Positions 32,953-41,898 of a stretch of DNA of 64,000 bases are shown here, piece after piece. The stretch is taken from NCBI GenBank assembly GCA_964473555.1, contig CAYYPL010000006.1, positions 124,001 to 188,000 of the forward strand, written 5' to 3'. The notes beneath the pieces were generated by a model, which had not been told where the DNA came from, made no database searches, and saw nothing but the letters and a program-made list of their open reading frames with translations. Positions within the stretch are counted from its first letter, which is position 1. Each line of letters begins with the position of its first letter. The stretch is from UBA11400 sp964473555 (GTDB lineage: Bacteria; Bacteroidota; Rhodothermia; Balneolales; HLUCCA01). Made by a program: the position numbers and the translations under genes.

Positions 32953-33603
32953 TTAGTAGAATGAAGTATCTGGAAACACCTCTTCGAAGCCATGTGGGGG
33001 ACGATCCAGCGACCAGGTCTCAAAATACAGATATCGCTCATTTTTCATTCGTTTGCCATTAATGCTAAAAAACCTAAAATCAGGCGCTATCAACGGTTTA
33101 AAGGCATAAAAAAAGTCACGGTATATATTCTTCCTTGTGTACAACTGGAGATCAAAACCATGGTGGGCCCTAACTTTAAACAACACCATATCACCCCGAT
33201 CCAGTATTCCGGTCAGCTCGCCCAGTCGTTCACGAAAACTTTCGGCTGTTTCAAGATCCGCAAACGGAGCAGCATCTATTTCGGACTTTTGGATGACAAT
33301 CGCACTTCCTGTTTCAGTGTTAGCCAGCGCCTCATCAAGTGAATCAAAACGCTGATAATGGCTGGTCACGAATGAGGCGGTACCGATCCCGGCATTAAAG
33401 GCTTCGAACATCTTTGGATACTGCGATACCGCGTTGAATCCAAATTGCTGCTCATGCATGTCCGTGGCAGACAAATAAAACTGGCTGTACGTCGGAGTCG
33501 GTTTCAGAAAATCCTCCAACGAGGAAGGTTCGTTACGGGATTTTGCCGGATTCACCGGATTCAACACCATATCGTGCTCAAATACTAACTTGAAAAGGGT
33601 CAT
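32953..33603 (-). CDS. Hypothetical protein, 216 residues
   Basis: Not recognised. The protein is soluble, with no signal peptide or membrane helix. Noticeable segments are NPAKSRNEPSSLEDFLKPTPTYSQF near the N-terminus, an acidic helical middle with DLETAESFRERLGELTGI, and a tyrosine/phenylalanine-rich C-terminal half (NIYRDFFYAF, YLYFETWSLD). Codon use looks like the neighbours, and the opposite strand contains no better gene. It sits 36 bases upstream of tsaD's stop on the same strand and may be part of that unit. No function is proposed. Confidence 0.65.
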   Translation of the reverse strand: MTLFKLVFEHDMVLNPVNPAKSRNEPSSLEDFLKPTPTYSQFYLSATDMHEQQFGFNAVSQYPKMFEAFNAGIGTASFVTSHYQRFDSLDEALANTETGSAIVIQKSEIDAAPFADLETAESFRERLGELTGILDRGDMVLFKVRAHHGFDLQLYTRKNIYRDFFYAFKPLIAPDFRFFSINGKRMKNERYLYFETWSLDRPPHGFEEVFPDTSFY

Positions 33604-33639
33604 AACGATCTGCTATTCTTGTCAAATAATCTGTTGAAA

Positions 33640-34641
33640 TTATACATGGATGCTGGCAAATGGCTCAAGGGCAATGGAGTCAAACTGTCCCTGTTGAGCC
33701 TTGAAGTATCCAGTGACCGCAATCATGGCCGCGTTGTCGGTACAGTACACTGGAAGAGGTATAAACAACTCTTTGCGGCGTTTTCGTGCCAAGGTATTCA
33801 TTTTCTCGCGTAGCATGCTGTTCGCGGAGACGCCTCCTGCCAAAACGATCGCAGATACTGCGTAGTTTTTCAACGCTTTGTCCACTTTTTTGACGAGAAC
33901 TTCCGTGATGGCATGACTGATGCTCGCACACAGGTCATTCCCGTGTTTTTCGAGGTAGTTAGCCCGTTCTTCAGCTGGAATTGCCTCCAAATGATATAAA
34001 ACCGAGGTTTTGAGGCCTGAAAAGCTGAATTCATAGCCTTCGTGGAGTAATGCCTGAGGAAACTTCACGAAACTCGGATTGCCATTTCGTGCCCGTTTGT
34101 CCATTTCCGGACCACCTGGATAAGGCAGTCCGAGGATTTTCGCGGTTTTATCGAATGCCTCTCCAGCAGCGTCGTCACGGGTGTCGCCCAATACCTCGTG
34201 ATCCAGAAATCCGCGTACCAACACAAGGCGTGTGTGTCCACCAGAAACAATTAGCGCAAGAAACGGATACTCGGGCTTAGCCTCGATGAAATTGGCGTAA
34301 ATGTGGGCATCGATGTGATTCACGCCAATCAGGGGGATGTCCCGACTGAGTGAAAGTCCCTTGGCGAAGCTCAATCCCACCAGCAGGGCGCCCATCAGAC
34401 CGGGACCATGTGTCACGGCAATTGCATCAATATCATCAATGGTCATCTTTGCCTCGGCCAACGCCTGATCCGTGACGCTCCATATTGTTTTCTGATGCGC
34501 TCTGGAAGCCAGCTCCGGCACCACTCCCCCAAATTTTCTATGAATCGCCTGTGATGCAATCACGTTCGATAGCAGTCCACGATCGGAATACACCGCCGCC
34601 GCCGTCTCGTCGCAAGAGGATTCTATACCTAATATGTTCAT
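33640..34641 (-). CDS. tsaD: tRNA threonylcarbamoyladenosine biosynthesis protein TsaD
   Basis: Transfers threonylcarbamoyl to A37 of ANN-decoding tRNAs with TsaB and TsaE. 333 residues from the ATG at 34641 (MNILGIESSCDETAAAV), the usual start. The metal-binding motif is GVNHIDAHIYAN, and VSGGHTRLVLV and LAGGVSANSMLREKM follow. The frame stays open upstream to 34800 only because it runs through a heptamer array (repeating LVPRPSS); that extension is not considered protein. Confidence 0.95.
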   Translation of the reverse strand: MNILGIESSCDETAAAVYSDRGLLSNVIASQAIHRKFGGVVPELASRAHQKTIWSVTDQALAEAKMTIDDIDAIAVTHGPGLMGALLVGLSFAKGLSLSRDIPLIGVNHIDAHIYANFIEAKPEYPFLALIVSGGHTRLVLVRGFLDHEVLGDTRDDAAGEAFDKTAKILGLPYPGGPEMDKRARNGNPSFVKFPQALLHEGYEFSFSGLKTSVLYHLEAIPAEERANYLEKHGNDLCASISHAITEVLVKKVDKALKNYAVSAIVLAGGVSANSMLREKMNTLARKRRKELFIPLPVYCTDNAAMIAVTGYFKAQQGQFDSIALEPFASIHV

Positions 34642-34686
34642 ACCAGAAAGATACAGCTTTTGGCGCTTAGATTGGAGATCATAGAA

Positions 34687-34818
34687 CACAGTGCACGGGA
34701 CACAGTACATAGAAAAATACTTGAATAGTGACGAGGGACGAGGGACGAGTGACGAGGGACGAGGGACGAGGGATGAGGGACGAGGGACCCTACTGCCCAC
34801 TGCCTACTGCCTACTGAA
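34687..34818. repeat. Long heptanucleotide arrays upstream of tsaD
   Basis: 34687-34714: CACAGTG, CACGGGA, CACAGTA, CATAGAA. 34728-34818: 13 heptamers in unbroken register, namely GTGACGA, then GGGACGA copies with GTGACGA and GGGATGA variants, GGGACCC, and then TACTGCC, CACTGCC, TACTGCC, TACTGAA. The word changes at 34790/34791 with no change of phase. Confidence 0.85.
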
Positions 34819-34852
34819 TTACGCATAAGTATGGAATAAGCACGATCAGCCG

Positions 34853-34873
34853 TTTTCTGTTTACCGTTTACAC
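34853..34873. repeat. TTTACCG-type heptamer block
   Basis: TTTTCTG, TTTACCG and TTTACAC in register. The same word family forms the array at 5340-5367. Confidence 0.6.
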
Positions 34874-34874
34874 C

Positions 34875-34930
34875 TTTTTTTGTTCGGCTTTGCCGAACAA
34901 AAAAAGGCCCCTGTGTTACCACAGGAGCCC
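34875..34930 (-). terminator. Tandem terminators downstream of dnaK, including a 31-bp palindrome
   Basis: On the minus strand CCTGTG (925-920) pairs with CACAGG (915-910) and is followed by GGCC and seven T residues, a standard dnaK terminator. Next comes a perfect 14-bp stem (34875-34888 with 34892-34905) around a 3-base loop, with core GTTCGGC/GCCGAAC flanked by T7 and A7. That element can terminate in both directions. Confidence 0.85.
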
Positions 34931-34963
34931 TTCTGGAGTTAAATCGTACCGTTAGCTTCGAAA

Positions 34964-36892
34964 TTATTTCTTGTCTTCGTCGTCAACTACTTCATATTCG
35001 GCATCAACCGCATCACTGCCTTTTGCCTTCGGCTCTTCGCCAGCTTCAGCCGATGCACCAGCACCTGAGGCACCTGCTTCTTGCTGTTGCGCAGCCTGTG
35101 CATACAGTTCTTGAGATGCTTCTGCCCATACTTTGTTCAGTTCTTCCATCGCAGCATCGATCTCATCCAGATTCTCTGCTTTGTGGACTTCCTCAAGCTT
35201 GGCAAGCGCCGTGTTGATTTTCTCTTTGGTCGCGTCAGACAGCTTGTCTTTGTGCTCTTCGACTTGCTTCTTGGTCGAGAAGATCAGACTATCGGCCTGA
35301 TTCAGTTTCTCAACTTTCTCTTTGAGTTGCTTGTCTTCGTCAGCATGACGTTTCGCATCTTCTTTCATTTTCTCGATCTCAGCTTCAGACAATCCGGAGC
35401 TGGACTCAATGCGGATTTTCTGTTCTTTACCGGTCGTTTTATCTTTGGCATTTACGTGGAGTACGCCGTTCGCATCCAGGTCAAAGGTTACTTCGATCTG
35501 TGGGATACCACGTGGCGCTGGAGTAATTCCGTCGAGGTGGAATCGTCCTAATGTACGGTTATCGACCGCACGAGTACGCTCACCTTGCAGAATATGAATC
35601 TCAACACTTGGCTGATTGTCGGCAGCAGTCGAGAAAGTCTCGGTTTTGCTGGTTGGGATGGTTGTGTTGGCGTCGATCAACTTGGTCATGACTCCACCGA
35701 GGGTTTCGATACCAAGTGACAATGGGGTCACGTCGAGCAGTACCACGTCTTGAACCTCACCGGTCAAGACACCACCCTGAATCGCTGCACCAACGGCAAC
35801 AACTTCATCCGGATTCACACCTTTGCTTGGCTCTTTGCCGAAGAACTCTTTGACCACTTCCTGAATTTTAGGGATACGAGTCGATCCACCAACCAGAATT
35901 ACCTGATCGATTTCAGATTTGGAGAGTCCGGCGTCTTTGAGCGCTTTCTCGCAAGGTTTAAGCGAACGTTGAACCAGGTCATCCACCAATTGCTCGAACT
36001 TGGCACGGCTGATGTCAATGTTCAAGTGTTTTGGTCCGGACTGGTCAGCCGTGATGAACGGGAGGTTGACGTTGGTTTTGCTGGATCCTGAAAGCTCGAT
36101 TTTTGCTTTCTCAGCAGCATCTTTGAGTCGCTGCATCGCCATTGGATCTTTTTTCAGATCGATGCCTTCCTGAGTCTTGAATTCGCTGGCCAGGAACTCG
36201 ATGATTCGGCTGTCGAAGTCATCACCACCCAGGTGCGTGTCTCCATTGGTCGATTTTACTTCGAAAACGCCATCGCCCAACTCAAGAATGGAAATGTCAA
36301 AGGTACCTCCACCGAGGTCATAAACGGCAACAACCTGGTTCTTGTCTTTTTTGTCGAGTCCATACGCCAATGCCGCAGCAGTTGGCTCGTTAATGATACG
36401 TTTCACATCCAATCCGGCGATTTTACCCGCTTCCTGTGTTGCCTTACGCTGTGCATCGTTGAAATAGGCAGGAACCGTGATCACCGCTTCGGTCACTTTC
36501 TCACCGAGATACTCTTCGGCAGTTTGCTTCATTTTCTGAAGGACCATGGCCGAGATTTCCTGTGGCGCATACTTGCGATCGTCAATGTTTACGCGTGCCG
36601 TACCATCTTCAGCCTTTACAACATTGTAAGAAACCTGCTTGGTTTCAGAACCGACTTCATCGTACATGCGTCCCATGAATCGCTTGATAGAAGCGATGGT
36701 ATTCTTTGGGTTTGTAATGGCCTGACGTTTGGCAGCTGCTCCCACAAGACGTTCACCGTCTTTAGTAAATGCCACGACCGATGGCGTAGTTCTTCCGCCC
36801 TCCGAGTTCGCGATAACGACCGGCTCGTTGCCTTCCATTACCGAAACGCAAGAGTTTGTTGTTCCGAGGTCAATTCCTATAATTTTTCCCAT
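34964..36892 (-). CDS. dnaK: Molecular chaperone DnaK (Hsp70)
   Basis: ATP-dependent chaperone, 642 residues. The N-terminal ATPase begins GIDLGTTNSCVSVMEG. Phosphate and adenosine motifs include VYDLGGGTFDISILELG and VGGSTRIPKIQ. The substrate-binding domain follows (DVTPLSLGIETLGG, LQGERTRAVDN), and the helical lid ends in an acidic Gly/Ala-rich tail with VDAEYEVVDD. It lies 26 bases behind hsp20. No dnaJ or grpE is nearby. Confidence 0.98.
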   Translation of the reverse strand: MGKIIGIDLGTTNSCVSVMEGNEPVVIANSEGGRTTPSVVAFTKDGERLVGAAAKRQAITNPKNTIASIKRFMGRMYDEVGSETKQVSYNVVKAEDGTARVNIDDRKYAPQEISAMVLQKMKQTAEEYLGEKVTEAVITVPAYFNDAQRKATQEAGKIAGLDVKRIINEPTAAALAYGLDKKDKNQVVAVYDLGGGTFDISILELGDGVFEVKSTNGDTHLGGDDFDSRIIEFLASEFKTQEGIDLKKDPMAMQRLKDAAEKAKIELSGSSKTNVNLPFITADQSGPKHLNIDISRAKFEQLVDDLVQRSLKPCEKALKDAGLSKSEIDQVILVGGSTRIPKIQEVVKEFFGKEPSKGVNPDEVVAVGAAIQGGVLTGEVQDVVLLDVTPLSLGIETLGGVMTKLIDANTTIPTSKTETFSTAADNQPSVEIHILQGERTRAVDNRTLGRFHLDGITPAPRGIPQIEVTFDLDANGVLHVNAKDKTTGKEQKIRIESSSGLSEAEIEKMKEDAKRHADEDKQLKEKVEKLNQADSLIFSTKKQVEEHKDKLSDATKEKINTALAKLEEVHKAENLDEIDAAMEELNKVWAEASQELYAQAAQQQEAGASGAGASAEAGEEPKAKGSDAVDAEYEVVDDEDKK

Positions 36893-36918
36893 AGTGCTTT
36901 TTAAATAGTATGTAGTGA

Positions 36919-37347
36919 TTAATCAATATGAATGGAAGTCTCTGCGGTATCGGTATGGTCTACCTCAACGTGTACACGCAGTACTCCGTCTTTGAATTTC
37001 GCTTTGATGCCCGACTTGTTAACACCTACTCCAAGTGGAAAGGAGCGTGAAAAACGTCCATATTTACGTTCGCGACGCATCCATTTTACGTGATCTTCGC
37101 TCTCAACGATGGTTCGCTCACCTTTGATGGTAAGCACGTTGTCGACCAGCTCGACTTTGATGTCGGCCTTGGTCAGTCCCGGCAGATCCATGAATACTTC
37201 GTATCCGTCTGTGGTCTGAACAAAATCCGTGTCCGGATTCAAGGTATCCAGATCTTTTTCAGGAGCCAGGCTCTCGACAAAGGTCTGGAGGTCGCGACCC
37301 AGTTTATTCAGGGTCTTTTCGATGTTTTTTGTGTTAAACTCTGTCAT
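36919..37347 (-). CDS. Small heat-shock protein, Hsp20 family
   Basis: 142 residues from the ATG at 37347 (MTEFNTKNIEKTLNKLG). The alpha-crystallin domain covers about 45-140, with VFMDLPGLTKADIKVELVDN, LTIKGER, RRERKYGRFSRSFPLGVGV and the conserved A-K-F-K-D-GVL. It is an ATP-independent holdase. A longer frame to 37413 exists but adds residues with no family match. It is the first gene of an hsp20-dnaK unit. Confidence 0.93.
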   Translation of the reverse strand: MTEFNTKNIEKTLNKLGRDLQTFVESLAPEKDLDTLNPDTDFVQTTDGYEVFMDLPGLTKADIKVELVDNVLTIKGERTIVESEDHVKWMRRERKYGRFSRSFPLGVGVNKSGIKAKFKDGVLRVHVEVDHTDTAETSIHID

Positions 37348-37377
37348 GGCATCATTAGTTTTGGTTACTCTGCTCAG

Positions 37378-37394
37378 AGCAACTACTATGCCAA
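37378..37394 (-). promoter_or_regulatory. Sigma-54-like -24/-12 sequence before hsp20-dnaK
   Basis: The minus strand reads TTGGCATAGTAGTTGCT. This has GG and GC ten bases apart, as in the RpoN consensus TTGGCACRnnnnTTGCW, with one mismatch (C to T). The start would lie about 37367, giving a 20-base leader. CTCTGAGCAGAG lies just downstream and TGACATTATGTCA (37449-37461) upstream. Confidence 0.45.
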
Positions 37395-37458
37395 CAGCGT
37401 GATATTTGTGCAACTACTGCGTAAATGTCAGCATTTGGGTACAAATAATGACATTATG

Positions 37459-38751
37459 TCACCTTCCGGAGAGCGTATTCAAATCTTCCCAAAAATCTGG
37501 GTACGAAATGGCGGTACATTCGGGATGTGTGACACCGGATTGATGGGTGGACAGGCCGGCAAGGAGTCCGGCAGACATCGCGATGCGATGGTCATGGACC
37601 GACTCATAAACGGCGCCTTTGGGCTCGAAGCCCGGCTGGCCTACGATGGTGAGCCCATCTGCCTGCTCGGTAAACCGAACACCGGCTGCGGTCAGCATGG
37701 CCGCCACAGCATCCAGGCGGTCACTTTCTTTGTGACGTAGCTCTTCGGCGCCTCGAAACACAGATTTACCTTGTGCATAGGCCATAGCCAGGCTCAGTAC
37801 TGGAAGCTCATCGATACAATTCGGGACTTCTTCGGGCAGGATTTCGGTGCCATAAAGCGCTGCAGAACGAACCACAATATCGGCAACCGGCTCACCTGAC
37901 ACCGTCAGATTCGGATGGATTTCAATATCGGCTCCCATGCGACGCAGAATATCGAGTGCTGCGGTGCGGGTCGGATTCACTCCGACGTGTCGCAGACGAA
38001 TCTCTGAGTCCGGATATATTGACCCTGCCACCAGCCAGAACGCCGCCGCCGAAAAATCTCCTGGCACCGCGTAATTCTGCAGCGGAATCTCTGTCCGTCG
38101 AGACGTCGACAACACACGCCCCTCGCCCACCTCCTCAACATCGACCCCCAGTAAACGCTCCGTATGATCGCGGCTCAAAACTGTCTCCACAACCCGGGTA
38201 GGATCTTCGGTATACAATCCCGCCAGCAATACACAACTCTTCACCTGCGCACTCGGAATCGGCAATTCGTACCGAATTGCCTCCAGGCACCCCTTCTCAG
38301 ATCCCAATAGCCGCAACGGCAACAAACCCCCATCCCGCGCCTCGTACCTCAGTCCCATAGTCGACAACGGCGACAAAACACGCTTCATCGGCCGACCACT
38401 CAACGAGGCATCACCAATCAAACGCGCATGGATCCCAGCACCGGCCAAAATCCCCATCATGAGCCGCACCGTAGTTCCCGAATTGCCACAATCCAGGTCC
38501 CCGACCGGATTCCGTAGCCCATCGCGCCCCACACCATGCACCGTTACCGTATCCCCTTGCTGCTCGATGTTCACTCCCAAGGCACGGAAACAGGCCAGCG
38601 TGGTCTGCGGATCTGCCGCCCTCGAGTAGTTTCTGATGACAGACACTCCGTCTGCAATCGACGCAAACATAGCCGAGCGGTGTGCAATGGATTTATCGGG
38701 CGGCATCTGAATGCTACCGCGCAAGGTCCCTAACCTGTAAACTTCTTTCAT
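37459..38751 (-). CDS. aroA: 3-phosphoshikimate 1-carboxyvinyltransferase (EPSP synthase)
   Basis: Sixth step of the shikimate pathway. 430 residues. Motifs are PPDKSIAHRSAMFASIADG at the N-terminus, LDCGNSGTTVRLMMG around residue 85, and ELRHKESDRLDAVAAML in the second domain. DKSIAHR rather than DKSISHR is seen. The plus strand across 38.0-38.6 kb is very C-rich, so this gene's coding strand is G-rich there. It starts nine bases after the TPR gene's stop. Confidence 0.96.
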   Translation of the reverse strand: MKEVYRLGTLRGSIQMPPDKSIAHRSAMFASIADGVSVIRNYSRAADPQTTLACFRALGVNIEQQGDTVTVHGVGRDGLRNPVGDLDCGNSGTTVRLMMGILAGAGIHARLIGDASLSGRPMKRVLSPLSTMGLRYEARDGGLLPLRLLGSEKGCLEAIRYELPIPSAQVKSCVLLAGLYTEDPTRVVETVLSRDHTERLLGVDVEEVGEGRVLSTSRRTEIPLQNYAVPGDFSAAAFWLVAGSIYPDSEIRLRHVGVNPTRTAALDILRRMGADIEIHPNLTVSGEPVADIVVRSAALYGTEILPEEVPNCIDELPVLSLAMAYAQGKSVFRGAEELRHKESDRLDAVAAMLTAAGVRFTEQADGLTIVGQPGFEPKGAVYESVHDHRIAMSAGLLAGLSTHQSGVTHPECTAISYPDFWEDLNTLSGR

Positions 38752-38759
38752 TTCCGTAT

Positions 38760-41700
38760 TTAATTACCCTGTAAAACGCGTTGTGCCAATCCAGCCGCTT
38801 CTGTTCCCGGAAAGCGCTCAACCACGAGCTCGTATATTGCCCTAGCTTCTCCGGTTTCCCCTCTGGCGCGGTGGATTTCTGCCGTCCGAATATACGACAT
38901 TGAAGTCCAATTTGCATACGCTTCATAGATTACGCGGACTTGAGAATAAGCCTGCATCGCCTCTTCGTATTGGTTTTGCTGTTGAAATATATAGCCGATC
39001 CAGTACTGAGCCTCTGCACCCAATTCGAATGTATTCTCTGAAGCGATCTCCTGAAAACGGGTAAGTGCTCCGGCATAGTCTTGTTGACTCAGCTTGACTT
39101 TGGCTTGTCCCAATTTGGCTGGTTCAAAGGCTGCATTCGACTGCAGTGCCCGGCCATAGGCTTGCTCTGCCTCAGACAACCGACCCAGTGCCAGATAGGC
39201 ATCTCCTTGTCCCACATTGGCTTCGTTTCTGAGTCGCGTTGTGCGTTCACGGAGCTGCGTGTAGTAGTCGAGTGATTGCTGAAATTCTCTTCGGTCGAAG
39301 GCAATGCTTCCAAGGTTCAGTAATGCGGACTCGGCACGTGCGCTGCGTGAATAGTCATTAATGAGCGTCTGATATGCTTGAATGGCTCCGTCGAGATTCC
39401 CTTGCTGGCGATAGGCATCTGCCAGATTATACCATGCTTCGGGAAGCATTTGAGTCGAGTTGGTCACTCGAATGTAATCACGAAATGCTTCGACAGCTCC
39501 GGCGTAGTCTGCGGTTCGCAGTAAAAACTCGGCCTGACGAAACCGGAGTCTGTCGGCGGTACCTGCTTGTGGATTATCCTGCAAGAATTCTTCAAGCAGT
39601 GCAGAACTGTTGTCTACTTCACCCGCTGCAATGGTCGCGTACTGGATTCCGTTCACTGCTTCTATAATCAGTGGACTACGTGGATAATCACGCATAACGG
39701 CCTGATAAGCTTCAATGGCAAGTGCGTACTCACCAGCGTTGTAGTAGGCATCACCAATATTGTACTGAGCCCGCGCAGCCCAGTTAGATCCACGGTACTG
39801 ACGGATGACCCGCTGAAATTCTTCCACAGCTTGTTCGAAGTTTCCTGCCAGGAAGTAGATATATCCGATGTTGTACAAGGATTGTTCTCGCAATCGGCTC
39901 TCCTCGAAGGTTCTGAGTAATCGCCTGAATGTGGAAACCGCTTCGTATGTCTGTTCTGCTCTGTAGTAGGAGTTGGCGATCTGAAACATCGCGTAATCAC
40001 CTGCAGCGGAGCTGACTGACTGCTCGTAGTAACGAATCGCCTCGGGATACTGACGAAGGGCATAATAGGAATCTCCAAGACGTAGTTTGGTGTCAACATC
40101 ATAAGGAAACAAGGCAATTGGAGGCGCTTTATACGCTTCCAGAAAACGTCTGAGTGGCTCAACTGCTTTGTCATACTGACCCAGGCGGAAGTAACTCCAT
40201 CCCATCGAATATTGAGCTGCTCCTGACATCTCGTGATTAGGGAAACGGTTCAGAAATTGGGCAAATAGCTGAGCTGACCGATCATATTGCTCCATATTAT
40301 AGTATGAGTCGGCGTTCCAGAAGAGTGCTTCGGCACCTATTTTGGTGTCAGGACTCTCCGCATATACAGATTCGAATATCGGTTGTGCAGCTGCAAAGGC
40401 ATGATTTTGAAACAACACCCATCCGCGCTGAAACCGTGCCTGGGTTTTTATTGCAGGATCAATATCCGTCATTTGCTCGGCAACCCCGAAGGCATCTACT
40501 GCCCGGCCAAATTCATTATTTGCGAAGTAGGCCTCGCCCAGAAGGGTGTATATATCACCCCCATTTTCAAGGCGTGTTCCCGAACGGATCAGACTTAACA
40601 GCACATCCAGTGCCGAAACATTATCACCGATTTCATAGTGGACGATAGCCCATTCATAATAGGCTTTTTCGGCCCAGAAACCGGTTGAGTATCGGCTTCC
40701 GAATTCCCGGAAGGTTCCCAGTGCCAGATCGTAGCGTCCACTTAACTTCTCATTAACAGCTTTGTAGTACAGCGCTTTCTGGGTGAGCTCGTCGTCATCT
40801 CCCTGAATGGCTCGTCCGAAAGATTGTGCGGACCAGTGATAAATCTGCTGTTTATGATATACCCAGCCGAGTCCGTAGTGTGCAAGGCGTTCATTGGGAT
40901 CACCACCATGTTGATTGACAAATCTAAGATACCAAGTGGATGCTTCATCGAGTTCATCCAGGTAGTTGAAACTTTCGGCAATGAGAAGTACGGCTTTGCC
41001 GGTTTGCTCTTTATCTTCGAGATTTGACAGTGCGTTACGTAGCGAAGTGATGGCCTCACGATAACGCCCCTGGCGGAAATAGGATTCACCCAGTGCGGTT
41101 CCGATACGTCGGGTTTCGGCACTGAATGGATGTCTCTCACGAAGCAATTCAAAGGCTTCGGTAGTTTGCGCAAATTGCTGGTCCTCGAGATAAAGGCGCC
41201 CGCGGGCATACAATGCCAGCGGAGAAAGAGGATGAGAACGGAACAGGTTACTCAACAGGAGATATCTGTCACGGGCATTATCGTGATCGCCAATGGTGAT
41301 GTATAACTCAGCTGTCCAGAATAACAATGGCGCAGCTTTATCGGCAGGTATTTCGATCTCAAATGCACGTTCAAAGTAATCAATAGCCACCAGATAATCC
41401 TCGTTTTCACGCGCTCTGTGTCCCAGTTCAATAAGAAAATCAGCAGACCATTCACTTTTCGGATATCGATCCACAAAGGCTTCATAATATCTGACTACAT
41501 TTGAACTATCTGAAGCAGCACGTGACCGGGAAAGATAATACCAGCTACTTTCAGACAGGATTCCATCCGGAGAGATCTTCAGATATTCAAGCAGGTGCTT
41601 TTCGGCCTGAAGGAATAATCCTTCGTGATAGAGCCTGATTCCACGGTGATACTCTATTTTTTCATTGACCGCAGATCCCTGAGCCCACAGTTTGGCATGA

Positions 41701-41762
41701 AATGGAATCGTGATCAATACGAGGAGTAAAATTTGTGTGCGAAGGTTCGAAATTATGCGCAT
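38760..41762 (-). CDS. Large periplasmic tetratricopeptide-repeat protein
   Basis: 1000 residues from the ATG at 41762, which gives a clear signal peptide (MRIISNLRTQILLLVLITIP, cleavage after LWAQ). Nearly the whole mature protein consists of TPR units, with repeated motifs such as AQYSMGWSYFRLGQYDKAVE and YNIGDAYYNAGEYALAIEAY. It resembles YbgF/BamD-type TPR scaffolds but is much longer. A role in envelope assembly is inferred. An ATG at 41825 is open but would prefix the signal peptide. It precedes aroA by eight bases. Confidence 0.85.
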   Translation of the reverse strand: MRIISNLRTQILLLVLITIPFHAKLWAQGSAVNEKIEYHRGIRLYHEGLFLQAEKHLLEYLKISPDGILSESSWYYLSRSRAASDSSNVVRYYEAFVDRYPKSEWSADFLIELGHRARENEDYLVAIDYFERAFEIEIPADKAAPLLFWTAELYITIGDHDNARDRYLLLSNLFRSHPLSPLALYARGRLYLEDQQFAQTTEAFELLRERHPFSAETRRIGTALGESYFRQGRYREAITSLRNALSNLEDKEQTGKAVLLIAESFNYLDELDEASTWYLRFVNQHGGDPNERLAHYGLGWVYHKQQIYHWSAQSFGRAIQGDDDELTQKALYYKAVNEKLSGRYDLALGTFREFGSRYSTGFWAEKAYYEWAIVHYEIGDNVSALDVLLSLIRSGTRLENGGDIYTLLGEAYFANNEFGRAVDAFGVAEQMTDIDPAIKTQARFQRGWVLFQNHAFAAAQPIFESVYAESPDTKIGAEALFWNADSYYNMEQYDRSAQLFAQFLNRFPNHEMSGAAQYSMGWSYFRLGQYDKAVEPLRRFLEAYKAPPIALFPYDVDTKLRLGDSYYALRQYPEAIRYYEQSVSSAAGDYAMFQIANSYYRAEQTYEAVSTFRRLLRTFEESRLREQSLYNIGYIYFLAGNFEQAVEEFQRVIRQYRGSNWAARAQYNIGDAYYNAGEYALAIEAYQAVMRDYPRSPLIIEAVNGIQYATIAAGEVDNSSALLEEFLQDNPQAGTADRLRFRQAEFLLRTADYAGAVEAFRDYIRVTNSTQMLPEAWYNLADAYRQQGNLDGAIQAYQTLINDYSRSARAESALLNLGSIAFDRREFQQSLDYYTQLRERTTRLRNEANVGQGDAYLALGRLSEAEQAYGRALQSNAAFEPAKLGQAKVKLSQQDYAGALTRFQEIASENTFELGAEAQYWIGYIFQQQNQYEEAMQAYSQVRVIYEAYANWTSMSYIRTAEIHRARGETGEARAIYELVVERFPGTEAAGLAQRVLQGN

Positions 41763-41845
41763 GGGTAAAGCAGATGGTTTTTTATCAGCACCCGAGAATA
41801 TAAGCACTACACGATAGAGCTGCACTTTTATATCCTTTTATAAGG

Positions 41846-41875
41846 TAAAAATACAACGTTTTACCCGGGTTCAAA
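41846..41875 (-). promoter_or_regulatory. Promoter candidate of the TPR gene
   Basis: On the minus strand TTTG (41872-41875) and TATTTTTA (41846-41853, one mismatch to TAnnTTTG) are 18 bp apart. The leader to the ATG at 41762 would be about 77 bases. Confidence 0.4.
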
Positions 41876-41898
41876 GTATACAGACCTTATGATAGGAT

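Larger units (their letters stand above)
34642..34963. other. 322-bp tsaD-dnaK spacer made of repeats and terminators
   Basis: The spacer holds a first heptamer block (34687-34714), a 13-unit heptamer array (34728-34818), a short TTTACCG-type block (34853-34873), a 31-bp perfect palindrome (34875-34905) and the dnaK terminator hairpin (34907-34930). No gene is seen. Confidence 0.75.

Noticed and set aside
34642..34800. N-terminal extension of TsaD with repeated LVPRPSS units
   Set aside because: It is only a read-through of the heptamer array. The normal TsaD start (MNILGIESSCDE) is at 34641.
36233..36904. 223-codon frame opposite dnaK
   Set aside because: Antisense shadow of a strongly conserved gene, with no recognisable features.
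37090..37740. 216-codon frame opposite hsp20 and aroA
   Set aside because: It spans two well-recognised minus-strand genes and their promoter.
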